NCBI RefSeq assembly: GCF_008642315.1
Contig: NZ_CP029192.1
Coordinates: forward strand, 3,906,001-3,970,000
DNA: 64,000 nt
Reading direction: 5' to 3'
Origin: Streptomyces venezuelae
GTDB lineage: Bacteria; Actinomycetota; Actinomycetes; Streptomycetales; Streptomycetaceae
Below, in pieces: positions 47,847 to 56,267 of this stretch. A program made the position numbers and the translations under genes. Numbering within the stretch: the stretch's first letter is position 1; every line of letters starts with the position of its first letter. The notes beneath the pieces are model-generated. The model was not told the origin of the DNA. It ran no database searches and saw only the letters and a list, made by a program, of their open reading frames with translations.

Positions 47847-47969
47847 GTGTACTCGATCGAGATGGCCTACGCCCGCATGCGCGAGCTCCAGGACATGGCC
47901 AACCGCTCGCGTGCCCACAAGACCGCCGCGCCCAAGGCCCGCGCGAAGCGCGCCGCCAAGAAGCGCTAA
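47847..47969 (+). CDS. Small basic conserved-type protein
   Basis: This is a 40-residue frame starting VYSIEMAYARMRELQDMANR, then a Lys/Arg/Ala-rich tail (APKARAKRAAKKR). AGGAG lies 10 bases before GTG 47847. The N-terminal half can form an amphipathic helix and the tail is strongly positive, suggesting nucleic acid or membrane-surface binding. I recall similar short proteins in other Streptomyces but know no function. It ends 4 bases into the convergent ubiX-like gene. Its codon use has the normal high-GC third positions, supporting translation. Confidence 0.7.
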   Translation: MYSIEMAYARMRELQDMANRSRAHKTAAPKARAKRAAKKR

Positions 47970-48640
47970 CCCCCCTGGGAGCCGGAGCCCAGCTCTCCCT
48001 CCCACCGGCGGTACAGGCTGTGCGGCACCCGTGCCGCGTCCAGCACCCGCCCGGCGACGAAGTCCACCAGATCCTGGATGTGCGTCGCCCCCGCGTAGAA
48101 CGCCGGAGAGGCGGGCAGCACGATCGCGCCCGCCTCGTCCAGGCTCACCAAGTGCTTCAGCGTCTGTCCGTTCAGCGGCGTCTCGCGTACGCAGACCACG
48201 AGCCGTCGGCCTTCCTTCAGCGTCACGCTCGCCGACCGCTGCAGCAGGTCCTTCGAGAGCCCGAGCGCCACCCCGGCCACGCACGCCGTGGACGCCGGCA
48301 CGATCAGCATCCCCTTCGTCGCGTACGAGCCTGAGGACGGCCCCGCCGCCAGGTCACCGGCGGACCAGTACCGCACGTCGGACACGTCCGGGTCGAACAC
48401 CCCCGGCTTGCCGTCCGCGCCGCGCGCCAGCCACTGCCGCAGGTCGTCCCGCCAGTGCGCGTCCCGGAAGGCGATCCCCGTCTCGTCGAGCAGCGTCAGC
48501 CGTGACGCCCGGGACACGACGAGGTCCACGCTCTCCCCCGCCGCGAGCAGCGCACGCAGCACAGCGGCGGCGTACGGCGTGCCCGAGGCACCCGACACCC
48601 CCACGATCCAAGGCCTACGCTGTGTATCTCCTGGGTTCAC
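47966..48640 (-). CDS. mqnM: UbiX-type flavin prenyltransferase
   Basis: This 224-residue flavoprotein has the UbiX/PAD motifs GVSGASGTPYAAAVL near residue 13, SRASRLTLLDE near 43 and VVCVRETPLNG near 150. UbiX attaches a dimethylallyl group to FMN, making the cofactor needed by UbiD decarboxylases. Here it sits next to the UbiD-type mqnL, its natural partner in the last steps of futalosine-pathway menaquinone synthesis. GTG 48640 begins MNPGDTQRRPW. It is 25 bases downstream of the mqnP stop on the same strand. Confidence 0.9.
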   Translation of the reverse strand: MNPGDTQRRPWIVGVSGASGTPYAAAVLRALLAAGESVDLVVSRASRLTLLDETGIAFRDAHWRDDLRQWLARGADGKPGVFDPDVSDVRYWSAGDLAAGPSSGSYATKGMLIVPASTACVAGVALGLSKDLLQRSASVTLKEGRRLVVCVRETPLNGQTLKHLVSLDEAGAIVLPASPAFYAGATHIQDLVDFVAGRVLDAARVPHSLYRRWEGELGSGSQGG

Positions 48641-48665
48641 GCTGTGAAGCCTATCCCCGGGCCGT

Positions 48666-49571
48666 TCACACGGTGAGCCCGCGTACGAGCAGATCGAGCA
48701 GCGCGCACGCGAACAGGGCGATCCCGATGAATCCGTTCACCTGGAAGAAGGCACGGTTCAGGCGGGACAGGTCGTGCGGCTTCACGATCGAGTGCTCGTA
48801 GACGAAGGCGCCCGCGACGATCGCGATGCCCAGCCAGAAGAACACGCCCGCGTCCGTGGCCGCCGCATACCAGACGAAGAGCGCCGTGGTCACCAGGTGA
48901 CAGCCGCGCGCGCCCCGGATGGCGGCCGGGATGCCGAACCGCGCGGGCACCGACTTCACGCCGACCTCGCGGTCCGTCTCCACGTCCTGACAGGCGTAGA
49001 TCAGGTCGAAGCCGCCGATCCAGATGCCGACCGCGAGCCCGAGGATCACCGCCTGCCACGACCACTCGCCGGTCACCGCGAGCCACGCGCCGATCGGGCC
49101 GATCGCCTGGGCGAGGCCGAGGATCGCCTGCGGGAAGTTCGTGAACCGCTTGCCGTACGGATAGACGACCATCGGGACCACCGCGACGGGCGCGAGCGCC
49201 AGACAGAGCGGGTTGAGCAGAGCCGCCGAGCCGAGGAACACGACGAGCGCGATGAGCGCGCCCGTCCACGCGGACTTCACCGACACCGCGCCCGTGACGA
49301 GCTCGCGGTGGGCGGTGCGCGGATTGCGGGCGTCGATCTCGCGGTCGATGATCCGGTTCGCCGCCATCGCGAACGTCCGCAGCCCCACCATGCAGATGGT
49401 GACCAGGAGCAGCCGTCCCCAGTGGATGTTCCCGTCCAGCCGGAACATCGCGGTCAGCGCGGCGATGTACGCGAACGGCAGCGCGAACACGGAGTGCTCG
49501 ATCATGACGAGGCGCAGGAACGCCTTGGTGCGGCCCGGCTGCTGCGGGATCGCGGCTGATGCTGAACTCAC
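48666..49571 (-). CDS. mqnP: Menaquinone-pathway polyprenyltransferase MqnP (UbiA family)
   Basis: This 301-residue protein has about nine transmembrane helices. The two Asp-rich motifs of UbiA prenyltransferases are NRIIDREIDARNPRTAHR (about residue 62) and DLIYACQDVETDREVG (about 190). It attaches the polyprenyl chain to the naphthoate ring in the membrane. GTG 49571 overlaps the mqnL stop by GTGA, so the two are translationally coupled. The transferase, decarboxylase and flavin-prenylation genes form one operon (mqnL-mqnP-ubiX). Confidence 0.92.
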   Translation of the reverse strand: MSSASAAIPQQPGRTKAFLRLVMIEHSVFALPFAYIAALTAMFRLDGNIHWGRLLLVTICMVGLRTFAMAANRIIDREIDARNPRTAHRELVTGAVSVKSAWTGALIALVVFLGSAALLNPLCLALAPVAVVPMVVYPYGKRFTNFPQAILGLAQAIGPIGAWLAVTGEWSWQAVILGLAVGIWIGGFDLIYACQDVETDREVGVKSVPARFGIPAAIRGARGCHLVTTALFVWYAAATDAGVFFWLGIAIVAGAFVYEHSIVKPHDLSRLNRAFFQVNGFIGIALFACALLDLLVRGLTV

Positions 49572-51028
49572 GAGAGTCCGTACTCCTTCCAGCGACGGTC
49601 GACCTTCGCCGCGATGGACGGGTCGGACTCGACCATGTTCGGCCAGCCGCCGTCGCGTACGTAGCCCTCCTCGGGCAGCTTCTTCGTCGCGTCGATGCCC
49701 GCCTTGCCGCCCCAGAACTGCTGGTAGGAGGCGTGGTCGAGGTGGTCGACGGGACCCTCGACGACGGTGAGGTCGCGGGCGTAGTCCGTGTTGCCGAGCG
49801 CACGCCAGGACACCTCGTGCAGGTTGTGCACGTCGCAGTCCTTGTCCACCACGATGATCAGCTTCGTCAGGGACATCATGTGCGCGCCCCAGATGGCGTG
49901 CATCACCTTCTGCGCGTGCTTCGGGTACTTCTTGTCGATCGAGACGATCGCGCAGTTGTGGAAGCCGCCGGACTCCGGCAGGTGGTAGTCCACGATGTCC
50001 GGGACGATCACCTTGAGGAGAGGGAGGAAGAAGCGCTCCGTGGCGCGGCCCAGCGGGCCGTCCTCCGTCGGCGGTCGGCCCACCACGATCGACTGGAGCA
50101 GCGGACGCTTCCGCATCGTCACGCAGTCGATCTTCAGTGCGGGGAACGGTTCCTGCGGCGTGTAGAAGCCCGTGTGGTCGCCGAAGGGGCCCTCCGGGAG
50201 CATCTCGCCCGGCTCCAGCCAGCCCTCGATGACGACCTCGGCGTGCGCGGGCACCTGGAGCGGCACGGTCTTGCAGTCGACCATCTCGACACGCTTGCCC
50301 TGGATGAACCCGGCCAGCATGTACTCGTCCATGTCACCGGGCAGCGGCGCCGTGGAGGCGTACGTCACGGCGGGCGGGCAGCCGAAGGCGATCGCGACGG
50401 GGAGCTTCTCGCCCCTGCGGGCGGCCACCTGGTAGTGGTTGCGGCTGTCCTTGTGGATCTGCCAGTGCATGCCGATGGTGCGCTTGTCGTGGCGCTGGAG
50501 GCGGTACAGGCCCAGGTTGCGGACGCCGGTGTCCGGGTCCTTGGTGTGGGTCAGGCCCAGGTTGAAGAAGGAGCCGCCGTCCTCGGGCCAGGTGAAGAGC
50601 GCGGGCAGCTGCTCCAGGTCCACGTCGTCCCCGGTGAGGACGGTCTCCTGCACGGGCGCGTTCTCGCCCTTCACCTTCTTCGGCGGTACGTGCGTCATCG
50701 CGCCGAGCTTCCCGAACGCCTCGCGCACCCCGACGAAACCGTGCGGCAGTTCCGGCTTGAGCAGGCCGCCGATCTTCTCGCTGATCTCGTTGTACGACTT
50801 CAGGCCGAGCGCCTTCAGGAGGCGGCGGTCCGTCCCGTACACGTTCATCGCCAGGGGCATCGCGGAGCCCTTGACGTTCTCGAAGAGGAGCGCGGGACCG
50901 CCGGCCTTCTGGACGCGGTCGGTGATCTCGCCGACCTCCAGGTACGGGTCGACCTCGGCCTTGATGCGCTTGAGATCGCCCTCGCGGTCCAGTGCCCGGA
51001 GCAGGGAGCGAAGATCGTCGTAAGCCAT
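49568..51028 (-). CDS. mqnL: Menaquinone-pathway UbiD-type decarboxylase MqnL
   Basis: This 486-residue enzyme of the UbiD family uses prenylated FMN to decarboxylate the 1,4-dihydroxy-6-naphthoate-type intermediate. Landmarks are GPALLFENVKGSAMPLAMNV near residue 50, KDSRNHYQVAARRGEKLPVA near 195 and the EVVIEGWLEPGEMLPEGPFG region with the catalytic Glu near 265. The length and start MAYDDLRSLLRAL fit. It is the first gene of the mqnL-mqnP-ubiX operon and divergent from a small membrane protein gene at 51118. Confidence 0.92.
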   Translation of the reverse strand: MAYDDLRSLLRALDREGDLKRIKAEVDPYLEVGEITDRVQKAGGPALLFENVKGSAMPLAMNVYGTDRRLLKALGLKSYNEISEKIGGLLKPELPHGFVGVREAFGKLGAMTHVPPKKVKGENAPVQETVLTGDDVDLEQLPALFTWPEDGGSFFNLGLTHTKDPDTGVRNLGLYRLQRHDKRTIGMHWQIHKDSRNHYQVAARRGEKLPVAIAFGCPPAVTYASTAPLPGDMDEYMLAGFIQGKRVEMVDCKTVPLQVPAHAEVVIEGWLEPGEMLPEGPFGDHTGFYTPQEPFPALKIDCVTMRKRPLLQSIVVGRPPTEDGPLGRATERFFLPLLKVIVPDIVDYHLPESGGFHNCAIVSIDKKYPKHAQKVMHAIWGAHMMSLTKLIIVVDKDCDVHNLHEVSWRALGNTDYARDLTVVEGPVDHLDHASYQQFWGGKAGIDATKKLPEEGYVRDGGWPNMVESDPSIAAKVDRRWKEYGLS

Positions 51029-51117
51029 GCGTTCCAGTATCCGGCACCGGTTACCCTGGCCCCGTCACCGGGGGCACGCACGCCACCCGCCGCAACCGCT
51101 TGGGGGATCGCGCCACC

Positions 51118-51447
51118 ATGCTCAGGTATCTGCCGTTCCTGCTGGTCCTGGCGGTGTGGATCTACGCCTTCATCGATGTCCTGAACACTCCGGAGAAAGA
51201 GGTCAGGCATCTGCCCAAGGTGGTGTGGGTCATCATCGTGCTCCTCTTCGGAGAGGTGCTGCTCGGCCCCATCGCCTGGTTCGTCACCGGCAAGAAGCGG
51301 CACGCGCCCGGCGCCGGTGCCGGGGGCGGCAGGACCCGCTGGGTCGCGCCCGACGACAACCCGGAGTTCCTGAAGTCCCTGCGGGACGAGGCCCCGGACG
51401 AGAACGAGCGTGACGAGTACAAGCGCGACAAGGGCAACGAGGGCTGA
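51118..51447 (+). CDS. PLDc_N domain-containing membrane protein
   Basis: This 109-residue protein has two transmembrane segments (about 3-20 and 34-57) and the PLDc_N motif around KVVWVIIVLLFGEVLLGPIAWF. The charged C-terminal tail ends DEYKRDKGNEG. The domain is named from cardiolipin synthases, but stand-alone copies have no known activity. The ATG at 51118 follows CGCGCCACC, with only a weak ribosome-binding site. The LysR gene starts 6 bases after the stop. Confidence 0.82.
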   Translation: MLRYLPFLLVLAVWIYAFIDVLNTPEKEVRHLPKVVWVIIVLLFGEVLLGPIAWFVTGKKRHAPGAGAGGGRTRWVAPDDNPEFLKSLRDEAPDENERDEYKRDKGNEG

Positions 51448-51453
51448 GGGACC

Positions 51454-52368
51454 GTGGAACTGCGGCTGCTCGTGACCTTCGAGAAGGTCGCCACCGTCCT
51501 CAGCTTCACCCGGGCCGCCACCGAGCTGAAGTACGCGCAGTCCAGCGTCACCAGCCAGGTCCGCGCCCTGGAGACCTCCCTCGGCACGGAGCTCTTCGAC
51601 CGGCTCGGCAGCCGCATCCGGCTCACGGAGGCGGGCGAGCGGCTGCTGCCCTACGCCCGGCAGATCATCGAGCTCTCCGACGAGGCGCGGGCCGCCGTCG
51701 TCGGCGCCGAGGAACCCTCCGGCACGATCGCGGTCGGCACGATGGAGTCGCTGACGTCCTACCGGCTGCCGCCGCTCCTCGAACTCTTCCACCACCGCTA
51801 CCCGAAGGTGCGGCTCTCGCTGCGCCCCACGCTGGGCGACGAGACCCGGCAGGCGCTGCGGCAGGGGACGTACGACGTGGGTTTCCTGATGGAGCCGGAG
51901 ACCGAGCACCAGGGCCTGGAGACCGAGGTCCTCGCGCGGGAGCCGCTGGTCCTGGTCTGCGCGCCCACCCATCCGCTCGCGGCGCGCGGCGCGGACGCCC
52001 TGGCCACCGGCGACCTGACGTCGGCGCAGCTCGTCGGCACCGAGCCGGGCTGCCCGTACCGCGACCTCTTCGAGGACGAGCTGCGCGAACGCACCGGCAC
52101 GCCACCCCCCTTCATGGAGTTCGGCACCATCGAGGCGACGAAGCAGGGGGTGGCGGGCGGTCTGGGTGTCGCGCTGCTTCCGGCCGTGACGGTGGCCAGG
52201 GAGCTCGCGGCCGGCACGCTCGTCCGGCTGGACTGGGAGCCGCCGTTCACACTGTGGACGCAGCTCGCGTGGCGGTCGGGGAAGCGTCTTGCTCCGCAGG
52301 TGCGGCTGTTCGTGGAGCAGGCCGTGCGGCTCGTGCGGGAGCAGGGTTCGCCGTCCGGGCCAGCGTGA
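51454..52368 (+). CDS. LysR-family transcriptional regulator
   Basis: This 304-residue protein has an N-terminal winged HTH (about 1-60, with SFTRAATELKYAQSSVTSQV) and a substrate-binding domain (about 90-295, starting TIAVGTMESLTSYRLP). GTG 51454 gives the family start VELRLLVTFEKV. LysR proteins usually regulate a divergent or adjacent gene; the neighbour is the convergent EamA transporter, whose 3' end overlaps this one by 122 bases. The effector is unknown. Confidence 0.9.
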   Translation: MELRLLVTFEKVATVLSFTRAATELKYAQSSVTSQVRALETSLGTELFDRLGSRIRLTEAGERLLPYARQIIELSDEARAAVVGAEEPSGTIAVGTMESLTSYRLPPLLELFHHRYPKVRLSLRPTLGDETRQALRQGTYDVGFLMEPETEHQGLETEVLAREPLVLVCAPTHPLAARGADALATGDLTSAQLVGTEPGCPYRDLFEDELRERTGTPPPFMEFGTIEATKQGVAGGLGVALLPAVTVARELAAGTLVRLDWEPPFTLWTQLAWRSGKRLAPQVRLFVEQAVRLVREQGSPSGPA

Positions 52369-53218
52369 CCTTGAGGCTCGCGGCGACGATCAGCGGGACG
52401 CCGAGCGCCTGGACGAGCCCGATGTGGTGGCCGTAGACCGCCCAGTCCGCGACCATCGCGACCGCCGGGTAGGTGAAGGCCAGCACGGCGATCTTGGCGG
52501 TGGGCAGCTTGGCGTACGCCGCGTACATCAGGACGTACATGAGGCCGGTGTGGATCACGCCGAGCCCGGCGAGCCAGGCCCACCCGGCGCCGGTGCCGCT
52601 CATCGCGCCGAAGTCGGTGAAGGGCAGCAGCAGCGGGATGCCGACGACGACCTGGACCAGGGCGATCAGATGGGGGCGGACGCCGGTGACGCGCTTGGTG
52701 ACGAGCGTGGAGAGGGCGTAGAGGACGGCGGCGGCGAGCGCGAGCCCGATGCCCGCGAGCGATCCCGCGTCCCCCGGCCGCACACCCGAGACCAGGATGA
52801 GCCCCGCGAACGCGGCGACCAGCCACCCCAGTTGGGAGCGGGTCAGGCGCTCGCGCAGGACGAGGGCGCTGAGCAGCACCAGGAAGAACGGCTGCGTGTG
52901 GTAGACGACGGTGGCCAGGGAGATCGAGCTGGCCTCGTACGCCTTGAAGAGGAACACCCAGTTGAAGACGATGAACACCCCGCCGAGCGCGGCGAGGCCG
53001 AGCTTCTTGAGGGTGAGGCCGTGGTCGCGGAAGTAGCCGCGGGCGAACGCGTACGCGCCGAGGGCGAGAGCGCCGAACAGGACGCGGAAGAAGACGACGT
53101 CGAAGGCGGAGGCGCCGGACTCGACGACGAAGATGCCGAGGGTGCCCGACAGCATCATGGCAGCGGTGAGCTGGGCCGTGCCCAGTCGCTCGGAGAGCTT
53201 GGTGGAGGTCATGCCCAT
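52247..53218 (-). CDS. EamA/DMT-family transporter
   Basis: This 323-residue protein has ten transmembrane helices in two EamA repeats (about 12-140 and 160-285), with motifs such as GGVFIVFNWVFLFKAYE and the second-repeat LGVPLIVAASLKVTLAR. An Ala/Pro/Arg-rich tail of about 38 residues is encoded wholly over the LysR 3' end. EamA proteins export amino acids and other small metabolites. ATG 53218 (or 53212) is the first conserved start, without a strong ribosome-binding site. It is divergent from the oxygenase gene at 53335. Confidence 0.87.
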   Translation of the reverse strand: MGMTSTKLSERLGTAQLTAAMMLSGTLGIFVVESGASAFDVVFFRVLFGALALGAYAFARGYFRDHGLTLKKLGLAALGGVFIVFNWVFLFKAYEASSISLATVVYHTQPFFLVLLSALVLRERLTRSQLGWLVAAFAGLILVSGVRPGDAGSLAGIGLALAAAVLYALSTLVTKRVTGVRPHLIALVQVVVGIPLLLPFTDFGAMSGTGAGWAWLAGLGVIHTGLMYVLMYAAYAKLPTAKIAVLAFTYPAVAMVADWAVYGHHIGLVQALGVPLIVAASLKVTLARTANPAPARAARPAPRTAAPAEQDASPTATRAASTV

Positions 53219-53334
53219 GAAGCTACGAGCGGGCGTAAGCGCTGGTCCACGCGCCAGTGGGGCGTCCTTCCGATGGCTCCATCGGCGTTGTCGATGAGGC
53301 CTGACAGGGGGCTGGGACGGGCACGATGGAAGGC

Positions 53335-54303
53335 ATGAGCAGCGCACCGGCACACAGCGCGTCCCGCATCCCCACCGTCGATCTGCGGCCCTGGCTCTCC
53401 GGCGATCCGGAGGCCCGCGCGCGGACGGCACGGACCGTCGACGAGGCGCTGCGGAGCGCCGGTTTCCTCCTGGTGACCGGGCACGGCGTCGATCCGGCGC
53501 TGCGCGCGGCGATCCGGTCGTCCGCCCGCGGCTTCTTCCGCCTCCCCGAGCGGGCCAAGCGCCCGTACGCGGTGAAGGTCGGTGGCCGCGGCTGGCTGGG
53601 CCCGGGCGCCGAGGCGAACAGCTACGCGGAGGGCACGGCCGCTCCCCCGGACCTCAAGGAGTCCCTGTCCTTCGCCGCCGACGAGCCGACGGGCGACGCG
53701 GCGGTCGACGCGGAGTGGTTCGCGGCGAACACGTGGCCCCAGGAGACGCCGGAGCTGCGGGCCCTGGTGACGACGTATCTGCGGGAGATGCGGTCGCTCT
53801 CGGACCGCCTCCTGGAACTCCTCGGCGTGGCCCTGGGCGAGAGCGAGGACTTCTTCACCCGCCACACCGGGCACCCCACCTGGGGCTTCAACATCAACTG
53901 GTATCCGGGCCGCGAGACCGTGGGCGAACCGGAGCCGGGCCAGTTCCGCATCGGCCCGCACACGGACTTCGGCACGGTCACGGTCCTCGACCGCGAGGCG
54001 GGCCGGGGCGGCCTCCAGGTCTTCACGGACGAGGACGGCTGGCAGGACGCGCCCTTCGACCCGGAGGCCTTCACGGTCAACATCGGTGACCTGATGGCGC
54101 GTTGGACCGGCGGCCGCTGGCAGTCGGGCCGCCACCGCGTCCTGCCCCCGCCGGCCGACCTGCCCGCGGAGGAGCTGATGTCGCTCGTGTACTTCTACGA
54201 GTGCGACCCGGGCACCGACGTCCGGGGCGTCGACTCGCACGTCTACCTGCGGGGCCAGTTGGACGCCATCACGGTCGACACGGCCGAGGGCACCGATGGA
54301 TGA
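53335..54303 (+). CDS. 2-oxoglutarate/Fe(II) oxygenase, isopenicillin N synthase-like
   Basis: This 322-residue oxygenase has an N-terminal DIOX_N domain (IPTVDLRPWLSG near residue 12, GFLLVTGHGVD near 43). The double-stranded beta-helix core has the HxD iron ligands in IGPHTDFGTVTV near 205 and the distal His in SGRHRVL near 265. The Arg of the co-substrate site is likely in that RHR segment. It hydroxylates or oxidatively modifies an unknown small molecule. GGAAGG precedes ATG 53335. The stop overlaps the deaminase start by 8 bases, so the two probably act in one nucleobase- or amine-related pathway. Confidence 0.9.
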   Translation: MSSAPAHSASRIPTVDLRPWLSGDPEARARTARTVDEALRSAGFLLVTGHGVDPALRAAIRSSARGFFRLPERAKRPYAVKVGGRGWLGPGAEANSYAEGTAAPPDLKESLSFAADEPTGDAAVDAEWFAANTWPQETPELRALVTTYLREMRSLSDRLLELLGVALGESEDFFTRHTGHPTWGFNINWYPGRETVGEPEPGQFRIGPHTDFGTVTVLDREAGRGGLQVFTDEDGWQDAPFDPEAFTVNIGDLMARWTGGRWQSGRHRVLPPPADLPAEELMSLVYFYECDPGTDVRGVDSHVYLRGQLDAITVDTAEGTDG

Positions 54304-54745
54304 GGCGCGGGCCCGCGCGTGGCTCGCGACGGCCGTCGAGGAGGCCCGGCGGGGCCGGGCCGAGGGCGGCATCCCGATCGGCGCGGCGCTCTACGGAGGC
54401 GACGGCACGCTGCTCGGGCGCGGGCACAACAGACGGGTGCAGGACGGCGATCCGTCGGCGCACGCGGAGACGACGGCGTTCCGCGACGCCGGGCGGCAAC
54501 GCACGTACCGCGGCACGACCATGGTCACGACGCTCTCCCCCTGCTGGTACTGCAGCGGCCTGGTGCGGCAGTTCGGCATCTCGCGGGTGATCGTGGGCGA
54601 GGCGGAGACGTTCCGCGGCGGCCACGACTGGCTGGCGGCGCACGGGGTGGAGATCGTGCTGCTCCACGACGCGGAGTGCGCGGCGCTGATGCGGCGGTTC
54701 GCCGAGGAGCAGCCGGAGCTGTGGGGCGAGGACATCGGGGAGTAG
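54296..54745 (+). CDS. Nucleoside/cytosine deaminase-family protein
   Basis: This 149-residue deaminase has the zinc-binding motifs SAHAETTAF (H.E) near residue 52 and SPCWYCSGL (PCxxC) near 81. These are the complete set of the cytidine deaminase-like fold, including the catalytic Glu. Close relatives are yeast-type cytosine deaminase and guanine deaminase; the DWL and E-rich C-terminus resembles the cytosine type. ATG 54296 overlaps the oxygenase stop by 8 bases. The actual base is not certain. Confidence 0.9.
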   Translation: MDEARARAWLATAVEEARRGRAEGGIPIGAALYGGDGTLLGRGHNRRVQDGDPSAHAETTAFRDAGRQRTYRGTTMVTTLSPCWYCSGLVRQFGISRVIVGEAETFRGGHDWLAAHGVEIVLLHDAECAALMRRFAEEQPELWGEDIGE

Positions 54746-54772
54746 CGGCCCCTGCGGGAGGCCGGTGGCCGG

Positions 54773-55279
54773 TCAGGCCGTGCCGCGTGCGTACGTGTCG
54801 CGGAGCTCCCGCCACCGGGCCGTCGTCCACGTCGACCAGTCCTTGGGCCGGCCGTCGAGCGCGTCCGAGAGCAGCCCGAAGTGGTCGTGCCAGCCGGCCA
54901 GGCAGTCGAGCCGCAGCGCGTCGTCGCCCTCGAACTCGTTGGTGAAGCGCAGCGTGGTGCCGGTCGCCCCGACGGGTTCGAGGTGGAACCGGCACCGGCC
55001 GTGCAGGTCGATCGTGTACTCGGCGACGACGCCCGGGTCCCAGGCGGTGACGCGCCCGGAGTGCGTGGCGTCCTCCCCGCCGTTGAGCCAGCGCAGGGTG
55101 ACGGCGCCGCCGAGCCGGGGCTCGAACACGTCGGCGGCGGCGAGCCACCCCGGCAGTCCGCCGGGGGTGGCCACCGCCGCCCAGACCTTGTCCACAGGGT
55201 GGGGAAGGTGCAGTTCGTACTGGAGGTGCTGGGTGGAGCCGTCGGTGCGGCTGGTGCCCTGTCCGATCGTGGCGGTCAT
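54773..55279 (-). CDS. SRPBCC/AHSA1-family protein
   Basis: This 168-residue START-like fold protein has VDKVWAAVATPGGLPGWLA near residue 30, then VTLRWLNGGED and GTTLRFTNEFEG, and ends with the GWHDHFGLLSDALDGR helix. It binds hydrophobic ligands in a cavity and has no known catalytic residues. The function is unknown. It is convergent with the deaminase gene (27-base gap) and separated by 52 bases from the sigma-factor partner gene, whose stop lies upstream on the same strand. Confidence 0.85.
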   Translation of the reverse strand: MTATIGQGTSRTDGSTQHLQYELHLPHPVDKVWAAVATPGGLPGWLAAADVFEPRLGGAVTLRWLNGGEDATHSGRVTAWDPGVVAEYTIDLHGRCRFHLEPVGATGTTLRFTNEFEGDDALRLDCLAGWHDHFGLLSDALDGRPKDWSTWTTARWRELRDTYARGTA

Positions 55280-55331
55280 GGGTCCAGCGTGGCCCGGCGG
55301 CGCGGGTTCCGCACTCCTGACACGGGTGTCC

Positions 55332-56267
55332 TTACGGACGCTCGCCCAGCTTGTCCACGACGGTTCGCTCCAGGATGGCGCTGCGGCCGACCACGGTCCC
55401 CTTCTCGAACCCGGTGGGCAGGTCCTCGACGGCGACCTCCCGCTCGCCGAGGAACTGCTTGGTCTTCTTGTCGAAGATCAGCTCCTGCCGGACGCCGTCG
55501 TCCACGCGGGCGATGGCGACGCCGTGCCGCCCGTCGGCGTCCACCGCGTCCTTGATCAGCTCGACGCCGGGGATCTTCGAGGCGGCCAGGTACAGGGCGG
55601 CCGCCTGCTTCGGAGGCATGAGCGACTCGTACGACAGGTCGCCGACCAGTACGAACGTGTTCTGGTCCTCGCTCTTGCCGCCGTCGCTCACCTTGTGCAG
55701 CCAATCGAGCATGTTGACCGGGTCGGTCGGCAGCTTCTGCAGGCTGCGGTAGTGGGAGTCCCCCTCGACCAGCGGAGGGTCGGCTTCCATCCTCTCGTAC
55801 CGGAAGCCGCCGTCCGGCTCGTGGAGCATCTCGTCGTGCAGGCCGTCGACGGACTGCCAGAACTCCCGGGGCCGTACCGGCTCGATCTCCGACTTCTCGC
55901 CCTCGTCCGACACTTCCGTGGTCATGTAGCCGGACTTGCTCTTGATGTACACGTACTGGTCGTCGCGGACCCCCTTGAGCGCCGGCTGCGCCTTCGCCGC
56001 CGCCGCGATCTCCTCCAGCATCCGCACCGTCTCCTTCGACGGCGGGTCGGCCTGCGCGGCCCGGTCGCCGAACGGCGAGGCGACCAGGACGCCCGCCACG
56101 ACGGTCGCGGCGACCGCTCCCGCGAGGAGCGCGGGGCGGAACCAGGTCTTGGAGTTCTTCTTCGGCTCGGCCGCGGTGGCCTCGCTCTGCCGGATCTCGG
56201 TCAACAGGTGCTCCTTGAGCAGGTGATGACGGCCCGGCGGAAGGTCGCGCTCGGGAAGCTCGTTCAT
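55332..56267 (-). CDS. CU044_5270-type membrane protein, partner of the ECF sigma factor
   Basis: This 311-residue protein has a cytoplasmic N-terminus (about 1-45), one transmembrane helix (about 46-66) and an extracytoplasmic domain. This is the CU044_5270 family found next to ECF sigma genes in actinobacteria. Its ATG overlaps the sigma stop by 4 bases, so the two are made together. It may be an anti-sigma factor or a signal sensor, although I see no zinc-binding HxxxCxxC motif. The function is unproven. Confidence 0.8.
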   Translation of the reverse strand: MNELPERDLPPGRHHLLKEHLLTEIRQSEATAAEPKKNSKTWFRPALLAGAVAATVVAGVLVASPFGDRAAQADPPSKETVRMLEEIAAAAKAQPALKGVRDDQYVYIKSKSGYMTTEVSDEGEKSEIEPVRPREFWQSVDGLHDEMLHEPDGGFRYERMEADPPLVEGDSHYRSLQKLPTDPVNMLDWLHKVSDGGKSEDQNTFVLVGDLSYESLMPPKQAAALYLAASKIPGVELIKDAVDADGRHGVAIARVDDGVRQELIFDKKTKQFLGEREVAVEDLPTGFEKGTVVGRSAILERTVVDKLGERP

